From Perkinsus olseni (taxonomy: Eukaryota > Perkinsozoa > Perkinsida > Perkinsidae), in NCBI GenBank assembly GCA_013115135.1, contig JABANP010000154.1:1-64000 (forward strand): a stretch of DNA of 64,000 bases, in the 5' to 3' direction. Shown here piece after piece: positions 10,551 through 21,158 of the stretch (position 1 is its first letter; each line of letters begins with the position of its first letter). A program made the position numbers and the translations under genes. The notes under the pieces are model-generated. The model was given only the letters and a program-made list of their open reading frames with translations. It did no database searches and was not told where the DNA came from.

Positions 10551-10753
10551 GTAGTGCTCCAAATCGATTCGGAATAGAATCTAAAAACTTGATTTCGCCT
10601 CAACTCCTCATGCTTATAAACCGTCACAGAACTTGGAGAGGGTATTCACATGGTCGTAACGAATAGTGTGTCAATGAATCAGGTTCAAACTCTCAGTAGC
10701 TGAGGCGAAATTAAGTTTTCAGACCACATCCCAAATTGATTTGGAGCACTGTA
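10551..10753. mobile_element. MITE-like inverted-repeat element
   Basis: Imperfect inverted repeats of about 52 bp, starting GTGCTCCAAATC at 10554 and closing with the complement ending GATTTGGAGCAC near 10748, flank about 90 bp. Inside each arm the stretch ACTT-ATTTCGCCTCA is nearly identical. A weaker match to the outer end (AGTGTTCCAAAT) lies at 10410. It fits a miniature inverted-repeat transposon; no transposase is present. Target-site duplication could not be assigned with certainty. Confidence 0.6.
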
Positions 10754-11762
10754 GCAACAACGAAAACAACAACCCGAGCTGAGCCATGAGCTCCTACCAC
10801 CAGCAGGCTCCTGCGTAGTAGAAGGCGACGGGCTGTTCCCCTGGCGTCTGTTCTTCCTCTTTTTCTTCTGTGGTTGAGTCGCCTTCGCCGCAGCATCATC
10901 ATCCTTCAGATCAAACTCCTGCTCGATAAACCTGATCATCAAGCGACATAATTCTGTATCACTCAAGGATCAACCTAAGATACTCCTTACTTCAAAGCCT
11001 GACTAGCAGCCGATCGTTTCCCCCCTGCCGGAGTGTCTCGGCGGATCTCCGCAGCAGCCGTGGCACCGTGACGCCTCTTGCCGAGCAGCCCGCTGACCGG
11101 CGCCTGGGGCACCTGACCACACTTCAGAATCCAACCAGCAAGCCCCCTTGTCTACTAGGACCCCTTCAAAGGTCACAACGACGACGAGCCTCACAGCGAT
11201 GAGAGATCATTCGAGGAATCTTGAAGTCAAGAGTCCGCCACCGCATGAGTAGCAATAGTAGTACTAGAACGCTCTTAAGTAGCACCGCCGCCGCCGCCCT
11301 CCCCCAACGACCCTCACATTAGCATAAGCCTGTCGGATGCTCTTCGGGATGGCGCCCTTCGTTCCCTTCAGGTGGATAACCTCCGGTGATGGCGGTGTAT
11401 CCTTCTTCTCACCAGACGTCACCTGGACACGATTTGCCGGTATTGTGGTATCAATCACCAGCCCCTACCTTAACCGGTTGCGACACAGTACTCGCCACAA
11501 CAGGGTTCTCCATCTCAGCCTGCCCTCCTTCCTCCTTCTCCTCAGCGTTGGCTTCCTTCTGCCTCGCCAAGTACATGGTACTGGCCAACTCCGCAGGGAC
11601 CTGCTTGCTCGAGAGTTTCCTCAAGGCATTCATCCCCAAGACCGCCGCAATATTCATACCACGCCAATCGCAACTTAAACAGCAATCTCGCAGTCCACGC
11701 TTTCCTTCAACCAGAACAATTCCGACCGACGCCGACTCGAGGACTTCGACCCACCCTCCCAA
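10685..11762 (-). CDS. Minus-strand exons of an unidentified basic protein
   Basis: Three open stretches have protein-like composition: about 10760-10966 (LMIRFIEQEFDLKDDDAAAK then lysine- and arginine-rich KKKRKNRR), 11264-11458 (GAIPKSIRQAYANVRVVGGG) and 11451-11762 (LASTMYLARQKEANAEEKEE). They could be a long C-terminal tail of the RRP6 gene upstream, or a separate gene. The last codons of the first frame come from the arm of the inverted-repeat element. Splice joins were not resolved. Confidence 0.35.
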
Positions 11763-12141
11763 GAGTTGTCTCTACCTCAGTAAGGGCGACCCCCAATGCA
11801 GCTCGGACACCGTCAACAGTCGCGGCGATCTGACCATCATCCGCGATGGCGGTGTCCACACTCAGAACGTCCGTAGGGCCACTAGGCTGGTGGGGTGGTA
11901 GGGCACCTGATCACCATCATGAGCGGGAATCCAAAAGACGCCCTTCTCGTAAGCCCCAGCTACGAAGACAGAAAGTCTTCGATCTGGTGCCCCTCTGAGC
12001 TCTCCAGCGTCACCGAAAACTCTCCGAAATTCGTCCACTCGAAATTCCGCAAAGGAGAGATGTATCCCCCACCAACCTCTTCACCCCGTCACAAGGTTCC
12101 GCACTGACCAACGCCGGAAAAATAAAGTGAAACAACAGCCA

Positions 12142-12790
12142 CTATAATTCATCCAAAATTTTCCAATTTTTCCCAAATATCAATTCGCGACACGCAGAAG
12201 ACACTTCCCCACCTCGCCGAGATCCAACACACAGTCCCCCCTCACCAGCGTCGAGTGCTTCAATCCGGCTGGCGCTGAGCACCACTGGCTCATCCCTCAC
12301 GCTAGAGCACGTCTTCCAAGTCTTATGGCCACCTGATGCAACGCTGGCCGGAGATTTCCGCCGCTTCTTCTCGGGTGTGGCTGGAGGCAATGGAGAGCTT
12401 TGCTGTGACTCTTTGCCGCCCTCCTTAGGAGCCACACCAGCTTCCGGTATGGGGGCCTTCGGATGCAATGCCGCGTACTGAAATCAGCGAGGACCATGAC
12501 CGCTGCGCCACGAAATTAAACAACAGTCGTGAACTCCCCTGGGCTGAGATGAATCGAAGATGAAAGTACCGCAATTTCTCCACAGCTCTCTTCCTGCCTA
12601 GGAAAACGCTTCTCTACAAGCACCCCCACCAGCTCACAACGAGAAAGATATTCATAAAAATCATCACAACGCTTCTCACGATTACGAGGGGGCTGCGCAG
12701 CATCACCCGGAATACGCCCGATAGCAGTCAAAAGCACGTATGCCACGAGGGGCTCAATAAACGCTTCGCCACGAGAGAGAACAGCGTGGC
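12142..12790 (-). CDS. Spliced exons, RRP6 tail or separate gene
   Basis: Two exons join in frame across the 44-nt intron 12478-12521: upstream AYVLLTAIGRIPGD...SPGEFTTV and downstream YAALHPKAPIPEAG followed by a serine/proline-rich, basic segment PEKKRRKSPAS. The basic stretch looks like a nuclear localisation signal. No domain recognised. It lies directly downstream of the HRDC exon of RRP6 on the same strand, so it may be the RRP6 C-terminus. Confidence 0.4.
12478..12521 (-). repeat. Family A introner-like intron
   Basis: A 44-nt intron, donor GTTTAATTTC, acceptor TTTCAG. The core TTTAATTTCGTGGCGCAG plus CGGTCATGG is shared with the RRP6 intron at 14033-14088. Confidence 0.62.
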
Positions 12791-13074
12791 TGCGATGAGA
12801 GCGCTTCGGGTATTCCCATCATAACAAAATTCCAGCCAGTACACTTTGACGACAAGCCGCAAAATTATGGAGTGCTCGAAAGTTTCGTCACGGAACTTGA
12901 GACAGTAGTACTGTTACCCCGCAGAAAACAGGCAATCACCTCTTAAACTACCAGATGATTCTGACCAATAAACAATATCAAAATTTTCGACCCTCACCGA
13001 GCTAAGTTCTAATAACTTCCCATTTCAACCACTACTAGGTACAGCTCCCACAAAGTTTAACTACCCCCCCCTCC

Positions 13075-16000
13075 TTACTTGGAGAACCGCCAACACTTCA
13101 TCCGCATTCTCCCGAACCTGCCGTGCCACATTGCCCGACCCTCCCCCGAGAGCCCGCAAGAGCTGCTCTCGGGTCACTGGCTCATCCATAGCAATTCTCA
13201 ATGCCAAACGGTCGGTAAGAATCTGTTCGCGATGACCAAATCGATCACCAGGGCGCGCGCTTTCTCCACGATCCCTACCGAGTTAGGGAATACATCTCTC
13301 TCCCGTCCGAGTTTATCGCGCCAGTACATGAGGGCGGCCAGCATCGGACGACCAACCAGCGACAGCGGCGTGTTCGTCTTACAGGACAGCGTTATCTGCT
13401 GAGAGGTAGTGTGAGGACCGGTCTACCATCCCGAGGGAAGAACAAGCCAACTCATTTTTCTGTGGTTATCAAGATCCGCATGTGGGTGATGAAGGCTCTG
13501 ATATCACTACTCATATTATAGAGGAAGAGAAAGCTTTCCTCCGTCATACAAGTAACAACACTCGAAGCGTGAAATCAGGCGACGATCAGAATTGTGAAGG
13601 AATGAGCGTCAACAGCGGCGACCCCCACGAGTCATCACTACCGCATGCTCCATAAAGTCAGAATCGCTGTCTTTGTACGTCTTCAATGCCACATCGCAGC
13701 TACGGTTGATGGTACTCATATACCTGACAAAAATCACCAATATCTTAGCGGAGCGAAGCAGCAACAGCCGACGAGTCACCGGCCGCAATCTAGGGAGACG
13801 AGGGAGGCCTTCGACGATGCCCATGAGACGGGCGGACGGCGACGTAATCAAAAACTTCACATTCACCGACTATCTCACTCCCGCCACAAACCGATCTCAC
13901 TGCTACTATCATCATCACGGCCCTCCTTCCCTCGGTTATTAGTACATCTTCCTCCCGTACGCCGTAACTTTGCCCTCATCAACGCCGCCACCAGCACACA
14001 ACAACTGTGCACGCATGCGGTCATAGACATACCTAGAGGGAACATTTACTAACGATGGCCCGTGACCGCGCGCCACGAAATTAATTACAGTAGATAATGA
14101 ACATCATCTCTCGCGTATTGTTTCATCCGGTCCGACAGAGGCCGCTGCCGCCAGTCTGCCAGCTGGTTGGCCTTATCCGCTTTGTACCCGCAATAGAAGT
14201 CCAAAAGATTCTTCAAACTATACCTGACAAATCGATCACGTGATCGATTGCATCCAACCACAAAAGAATCATAAGACCGAACTCTCCTCTCACAACCCGG
14301 CAAAAATGAAATAATAATTTTCCCAAAAAAAAGGCGAAGCGAAGCGAGGCCGTGAATCTACCCTCCGCCGAGCTCGAGTACTCGAGCTGCCTGGCCGGTA
14401 TCAAACATGTTGCAAAGATACGCCGAAAGATCTCTCTGCAGCCACTGAACGTCCATATCGGCTCCATGCAGCACCTGCTCAATAATCATTTTTCCATACC
14501 ACTCCTTCCACAAATCGTACCTTAACAATACCCGGGTCGCTTGTAATCCTGTTGAAGTCATGCATTTTGATCATAATGCCCGGGGCCAGGACGTCCACTA
14601 TATAATCCTTCTTCCGAGTAGCGATCTGAGTGAGACCGAATGAAAGCGGCGCCACGACGAGAAGGTACGATAGGAACACGTACACCTCGAGCGAAGATCG
14701 AACTCACGACCTCTCGATGGTCAACCCAATTCCTTAACCGTTACACCAGACCGGTCGACGACATGAATTACCTGTATAAGGCACGTAAATCCTCGATAAC
14801 TCTGCATGTTATGATGTTCTAAATCAATCGCCACCTCCGGTGCCTCTGCCAACTCGTCCAACATCTCATCCACCAACTCCACCGTATCCACCCACATCTG
14901 AGGAATACCACACCTCGCCCTATTCATCACGCCAATTCCTCCACTAAATCCTGTTCATGGTCCTCACATTTCTATGGTTCACAATATTACATTATACGAG
15001 GCGACCGAAGCCCAACCCTTCGCAATAAAATTACATCTCCCACGACCAACGTCAATCTCCCCTAACCCAACCACACCATGCCCAATTCATCCTTCACATA
15101 AATCCTAGCCCCCAACCCTCCCATCCATCACCCACTTCTCACAATACCATACTCCCAGTACGCTACTTAGGTCCACTTAAAATTACTCTCTACCACGACC
15201 AATCGCCACAATCAATCATTTTCCCGTCGCTCCGCACTACCAGTTCCGCCTCCTTATTGGGGAGTTGCGGGGTCGGGACTTCCGTCATCTCCCCAACCTC
15301 CGCTTCGACCATCTCTCGCCAAGTCCTTATCTCCTCAGCATACGCGTGGGGGAGAGGCTCATCCGATACAACTGACAAAACAATAACCGTCACTGCGCCA
15401 CGAAATTCATTACGACCCAGATCCATGTGACCAACTTCCATCATCGTCCTCCGTGCCTTCCTTCAATCAACAACGCTGGCAATCCGTCCCTTAATGTCAA
15501 ATTGAAAACAATTTCAAGCGATACTCTGTGCTACCGATATCCATGCAGCCAGCGTACCAAATTCACCACAACCTGGGTCGAAGTAACCTCCGATACTTCG
15601 TTCAACAAAGAAAGAAACGCCGCTATAAATTCATCTCTCCACTTCGAATCCGAAACTAGTTTGAACGATGCACGCCCACCGCTCCGCGCATGAGATCACG
15701 ATCCAGCGCTAAACGAAAACGTCTTGCAGTTTCGATTCGTCCAGAACCATGCAGGCGAATCCCTAACACGAGCTACACTAAAACCCCGTTTCACCCAACA
15801 GGCTTGACACTGCAAATTAACCGATTCCACCTAGCTTCCCCAATACCATACATCCCACAACTCCTATTACCGCCATTTTGAGCATCCACGATTGCCTTTG
15901 GTATGGGTAGGTCGCTATTATGTTTGACCTTCAACCGGGGCACCTGAGGCGAGCCAATCACGACTATCTCGGGAGAAGAATCAATGAGACTACGTATCGC

Positions 16001-16725
16001 AGACGGTAATTATCAACCAGTTCCTTGAAGTTATCCTGAGGTCGCCACGACAACTCCTTAACTTCAGCTTCACGCTTGAAGCCGCCGTCCAATCCTGATA
16101 GAAAAAGTGTAAAATCCTACGCACACCCTGGCCACGAGTCCCATAACAGCAAATTCAACACTCCATGACGACATCGAACGATGGACTAGTTCGTCACCCA
16201 CACGATCCAAAGAACTACTTAAAACTATCAACCACCAAAGGACTCCCAAAATCCGTAATGTCTCTCGACACACAAAAATGATTCGCCTCGTAATCTAAAT
16301 TATATTTCAACAAAGTTTAACAACCACTCCTCACGGGTGGTAACACTCTCACAGACTTGTAACCACCTCGTAACTCTGAGTCACAGTTACGAGGTGGTTA
16401 CAAGCTACACGGTAGCATCGTAGGGTAGTACTGTCTTGGCAACTTGATGGGACGATAACAGCGACTGCGCGACGAACGACGAAGAATAACCAAGTCCCGT
16501 TGACGCGGCAGCCACGACAGCCTGTTCAGCCCCAACACCTCCCCCCCTCAGAAATCACCGTCCCCTCTTTCCACTACCAGCCCCATCTCGTGTAGCATCA
16601 CCCACTATTTTGTGATCTGCCGCATCCTTGATCTTGAACGCTTCATCAACTCGCCCGAAGAGGTTATCAATAGCGTCTTCAAACTCTCCCCAATCACCTA
16701 TCCGCTTAGCGTGAACTTCGGGGTC
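13075..16725 (-). CDS. RRP6: Exosome 3'-5' exonuclease Rrp6/EXOSC10 (multi-exon)
   Basis: Nuclear exosome subunit that trims rRNA, snRNA and snoRNA precursors. Exons along the minus strand: about 16560-16720 (DPEVHAKRIG..., probably the N-terminal PMC2NT region), 15190-15371 (DEPLPHAYAEEIRTW, the conserved HPY-like linker), 14772-14897 (AIDLEHH, DEDD motif I), 14521-14625 (IATRKKDYIVDVL...), 14362-14474 (VLHGADMDVQWLQRD, motif II), 14089-14223 (SLKNLLDFYC...ARDDVHYL, motif III), from 14032 downward (YVYDRMRAQLL), then ALKTYKDSDSD at 13.65 kb and an HRDC domain at 13.08-13.38 kb (YWRDKLGRE, then LTDRLALRIA). Checked introns are 42-146 nt, GT-AG and frame-consistent. The start exon and the true 3' end were not found. 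Confidence 0.85.
14033..14088 (-). repeat. Family A introner-like intron in RRP6
   Basis: A 56-nt intron between HYLL and YVYDRMR. It begins GTAATTAATTTCGTGGCGCG, with GGTCACGG following. The first 13 bases after the donor match the intron at 15372-15413 except for one base. Confidence 0.72.
14684..14755 (-). tRNA. Degenerate tRNA-like sequence inside an RRP6 intron
   Basis: On the minus strand an A-box-like TGGTGTAACGG and a T-arm GTGAG-TTCGATC-TTCGC are present at the right distance, but the acceptor stem pairs at only three of seven positions, the D stem is poor and no anticodon stem forms. It sits in the 146-nt intron 14626-14771, in the same direction as the gene. It is best read as a decayed tRNA or tRNA-derived insert. 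Confidence 0.35.
15372..15413 (-). repeat. Family A introner-like intron in RRP6
   Basis: A 42-nt intron starting GTAATGAATTTCGTGGCGCA and GTGACGG, ending TTGTCAG. The downstream exon codes for VSDEPLPHAY. Confidence 0.68.
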
Positions 16726-16859
16726 GCTGAAACAGCGGAAAATCAGCAAAAATGGTAAAAAATAACAACGAATCGGCGCCATGAAGACAGAATATGAAAA
16801 GTTCCTGAGTGGAGTTCCAATCCGATCGCGGATAGACAGTCCACTGATCATCACATTTC

Positions 16860-18290
16860 TACCGCTATCGAGAGGAAACGCACATCATCGCGGTTCGACG
16901 GGAATCGTAAAAACTGACTTAGCGTTTTCTAGAATTTACCAAATGGCAATGCAAATCATTACAATTGTAAAGAACTTCCTGAAGGGACTTCTCGCAAGTT
17001 GCATGGCCAACTTCGTGAACCAAGAAGACTAATCGTCCCTCCACGAGAGTGCCATACGGGTTTCCCAGACGCCGCTAAAAATACTTTCTCAGAATCCTTC
17101 GCCGGAATTCCCAAACAACGTGATCTCCACGGGATAAACGATGTGCCCCATCCCGTTTATTACAGTTTTTTGAATAGCCTGCCAAGTAGATGAACGACCC
17201 TCTCCCCGGCTGCTTCGCTCCGCTCACTCATATCTTCAATACTGGACATAACCGAATAATCTGTACCACTGGGTAGGTGTGACGCCGACCTGCATCAGGG
17301 AAGAAGGACGCAGATACAAGTGAATACCACTCCTCCCCGTCATCACGAATATGAGCCAGCGCCATCTCGACCACTCCGATAGACGACCACGTGAACAGTT
17401 GCACGACAGTGTCCGAGGAATCACGAGAGCATGCAATTTATTTGAAAACCCATGGCGTTGATAGGCTTCCCCGGTGGGATGATTTCAGAATCTCTTTGAC
17501 GAGGAGTTTGACAATAGTTGTCATCAACGAAAATATCATTTCTCGAAGGAGATATCCGACACTCGTCGCTGACCTGCTACGCGGCGATCATCACGAGCCC
17601 CCGGCCGAAAAGACTCTTGTTAGTTGAGAATACAACGCCCAAGTGGGTGGCTATTGGAGGTGGGCGTGCTCGACTGCACCGCCCCTGGGTGGAAAGGAGC
17701 GCTTCATGGTGCCCACTTTACCGTGTAAATTTACTTTCCCGATAGAATAATGAAATGAATCGAGAATTGAATTTTTCTAGAGTGGCAAACAGAATTTTAC
17801 ACGCCTGCCATGGCAGATTACACGGATCACAAGTGAAGCGTTCATCAACAGCCTCAACCAGTCAAACAGACAGCGTTCGCAAACAAAGGCCTATCAAAAG
17901 CAGGTAGTATAGAAATGCTTGCTAACTACGATGCCCGAGTCAGCGTAAAAGTTGTGGATGACCTCTCCCGTATTACACTAAGGCCTTCCTCGTCTTGCTG
18001 AGCATCTTCTGAACGAACTCATCTTGACCTAAGATACTCGCAAGCTTCGGGTCAACCTCCGTGCAAGTGGCCATAGAAGTGATAGCAGGAGAGATACCAC
18101 TGAAGTCTCACCATTTACCCAGTACCGGTGCAGACGGTGCCTCACTACCGAAATGGTACCAACAAATTCGCGAAAGATGCAACGCTTCGCTTCGCCTAAA
18201 GATCAAAATTATTCTCGATCGCCCTAAAACGAGCTCTCCAAACGAAACCATTTTTCCCAAGCAACTTTCGTTCGACAACCCCCTACTGTG
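16860..18290. other. No gene resolved
   Basis: Should contain the 5' exon of RRP6 near 16.8-17.2 kb, which I could not identify. Short frames on both strands are not convincing. Family C-like cores (CTTCGCTCCGC at 17209, CGCTTCGCTTCGCC at 18183) suggest more intron-derived sequence here. Confidence 0.35.
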
Positions 18291-18292
18291 AA

Positions 18293-18484
18293 ATGCTCGG
18301 TTTCATGCGCTTGCTCATCATCGGTGTCTTCTTCGTCCTCAGTACTCGTGCCTTGGAGGTAAGCATCCGAGGTCGACCCGTAGCTGATACGGATATCATG
18401 ATTCCTTGTCCTTAGTTGACGGGTGGTGGCGCCGGTGGAGGCAGAGGGTTGAGCTCGGGTGCCAGAAGGACATTTCAACCGTGA
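18293..18484 (+). CDS. Small secreted protein, copy 1 of a two-exon family
   Basis: Exon 1 (18293-18358) codes for a 22-residue signal peptide, MLGFMRLLIIGVFFVLSTRA then LE, and stops at a GTAAGC donor. A 57-nt intron ends CTTAG at 18415; exon 2 opens LTGGGAGGG, like copy 2 (LTGGGKGSGGG). In this frame it stops at 18484, whereas a +1 shift would give a lysine- and glutamate-rich tail to 18624 that resembles the longer copy 2. So the copy may be frameshifted or truncated. Function unknown. Confidence 0.5.
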
Positions 18485-19096
18485 AGGGCGCTAATAAATT
18501 GAAAGATGGTGGAAAGGAGTATCGTGAAGAACAGGAGAAAAAAGAGGCAGCCACGGGGGCTGTTGGTGGTGAAAACGAGAAAGGCGGTGGGAAACCATGG
18601 GCGAAGAGTGCTCGCGGAAAGTAAGACGAGGCTTGTGTTCAATAGAATCACTGTCATCAGCTTTGGCTCCTCAGGTTCTTCTCGACCAAACAAAAGGTGC
18701 GGAGAGGAGATGAGAGAGCATGAACCTTGCTGAGGCTATGCTGTTGGATGTTGTAAGCGACGCGGTTGCGTTTCTTGATAGATCATCTGAAGGGGCATCA
18801 AAGCAGGCTAATCTGCAGCGGGCTATACCGCGATACCCGAACTGACTTCCTCTATCAAGGAAGCGCGACGCCAAAGGGTTCAATGGGCTAGTCCGAGCAG
18901 CGGTACGGACCAATCGAGAATTCTGAGGAGATTGATTGTGGAGTCTGGCGAGGGCTCTCTTGCAGTGACACACCGATGGTCTCTTGTTATCAACGGGCGT
19001 CGATTTCAATGTTAATTGCGAAATGTGTTTTCATGTTGCGGGTGAAAGTCCTTTATCCCACGACCAAGGTGCTCAGCTGCTTGCTTCATCATCATA

Positions 19097-19500
19097 ATGC
19101 TGCTTAACATCATCATACGCTTCTTCGTCATCGTAGTGTTCCTCATCCTGGATGCCCATACCTTAGAGGTGAGTTGGAAGGCAACTGGAGGTCCATCGGT
19201 GCTGGCTTCATCCGTTTTATATTGCCTGATTCGGACTACCTCTTTTATCAAGGCACGCCTGTCTGAATTACATCTCGAGATTGCAACGAAGAGGATATGA
19301 TGGTTAATGCCCTTACCTCTCAGTTAACGGGCGGAGGCAAAGGCAGTGGTGGCGGGAGGAGTCCCGATGCTAAAATGAAAGCCGCTATGCGCGCTGTCGG
19401 CACTGTGCTCGAGTTTCAGCGGCGTGCGAAGGAGCGTCGAGATTCACAGAATGCGAAAGAGAAGCGAAAATCGTGGGCATTCCGTGCCTTCTCGTCGTGA
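19097..19500 (+). CDS. Small secreted basic protein, copy 2
   Basis: Exon 1 (19097-19168) codes for a 24-residue hydrophobic signal (MLLNIIIRFFVIVVFLILDA, then HTLE) and ends at GTGAGT. The 155-nt intron ends CTCTCAG; exon 2 (19324-19500) adds LTGGGKGSGGG and a strongly basic helix-prone tail (EFQRRAKERRDSQNAKEKRK) for 82 residues in total. The position of the intron directly after the signal peptide is the same in all three copies at 18.3, 19.1 and 23.1 kb. No domain recognised. Confidence 0.62.
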
Positions 19501-20204
19501 GTTAGTCCACGTTCTAAACCCTCAAGTATTGCCCGCTCAGTAGGACTGTCGACAGAGAGAAAGACACAGATGAGGGAGGCAGGAAAATGATTACTCATGG
19601 CGACGGAGATATGCTGTTAGATGTTAGAATTTACTCGCTTGCGTTTGTCAGTATGTCCTTGCCGAGGACCTCGTGGGCGATTGATCTACCCAAGAGGTGC
19701 TTGCGGTACACGATGGGAACCATGACGGACTAGGACTGTACTTTTGCCACTCGATGGGCTGAGCCCATTGGGCTCTGAGGTCCATCATCTGTGGGGTAGA
19801 CAGATGGTCTAAGACCATAGATGGCTCGGAAACTGATCGGCCAAGGCTCGGCTCGGCGAGAGGTCTGCTCGTGTACTTCCTGAAGGCGGAGAGGCGGCAG
19901 CGTTCCTTCAACCACGCAGTTCAGTCAAGCGTAGGAGACGGTTAGACCACGCCACCGAATCGAACAAACCTCTTTGATCTCCTCGTGAATCCCGCACCCA
20001 CACGCTCGCGCCTTCCGCCGGGATTCCCTAGCAGCCCTCTGCACGCCCAGTGTACTCGGTAGTAGGCTGCTACTATCTACAGCTAGTAGCCCTCGGCCTG
20101 ACTTGTTCAGCTCAATCTCGCCCTTGCGAATCGATCCCCGAGCGTCGCAGCTGGTAGATGCTAGATTCCCTGACTCTGTGCATAAGTCCTCCGCGAACCC
20201 GACA

Positions 20205-20504
20205 GTTGACAAAACGATCTTTGTGTTTGGCATGTCGTTGTTATTGCCTAGAGTGTCGATCTCTCAGCCGTTATCCACCCTCACCGGTTCCACCGCGCGG
20301 TATTGCCTGCTCTGTTCCCAGCCTTAGCCAGTGCCCGCGACTTCGGATGTTCGGATGTGATGACTTCCGCCTACCCACCCGAACTTAGTGGCCCCTTGGG
20401 ATGGGCTGCTGATCTCCGACCGACTCTCGGCACGACACGCCATTCACTCAGATCTCGCCCCCGCATGGGTTACAGGTGCTCGCTACACACCCGGCTTGTT
20501 TAAT
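20205..20504 (+). repeat. R repeat, copy 1 (with diverged tail)
   Basis: A 300-bp sequence that starts GTTGACAAAACGATCTTTG and ends CACACCCGGCTT plus TAAT. Eight full or partial copies occur in the window and the core is nearly identical by eye. A tail of about 150 bp (to about 20680) is shared with other copies at lower similarity, for example TGGTATGACATGCACACATA at 20557. Confidence 0.85.
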
Positions 20505-21158
20505 GAGGGATGTCACGGCTCTATGCGGTACAATGTACACAAGGTTGGGAATGGTGTGGTATGACATGCACACATACGTTTTGTGCAATATGTCCCGCCT
20601 TTTTGTAGATTGGGGGCTTTTACGCTGATCCCGTATAACCATTCGCTTGCGAGGATTCAACAGAGCGAACTCGTCGCGGTAAGATTGTGACTGAATTCGT
20701 GTTGCATTGAGTTGTGGCACCCAATGATGGTGCAACCACGACAAACTGCCTGAACCACACACCTCGACAGTGTTTTCAAGCATCGCGCCCCTCCTTCGGT
20801 TCCGTAACCCTTCTCAGTGATCAATTACTCCGAGATCGATCAAAACACACCGCTCAAACTGAGGGTTCGAGAGGGTAATTAAAAGTTGCTAGTCCATGAT
20901 GGTGATTGAGCCAAGGGAAATCCCGAGCAGTCAGGACTGCCTGAACACGAAGCCTTTAACAACAAAATGAATGAAGGCTTATCAAAGTATAAGACTTTCG
21001 AAAGCAGGCCTTGGTGTCGTAGAATAAATTAGCCGAAATTCAGGAGGAGCGACCGTGACTGCCGTCCTCGCTTACGAATGATAAAGTACACCGGTGTCAA
21101 CCCAAACAGCAGAAAATAGGAGTTTGGGACACCTCATGAGGCAAGAGCGGAGCCAAAG

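Noticed and set aside
20303..20503. 66-codon ORF in every R repeat
   Set aside because: Copies differ too little to show coding selection, and the reading frame has no start context, signal or domain. The conservation is at DNA level.
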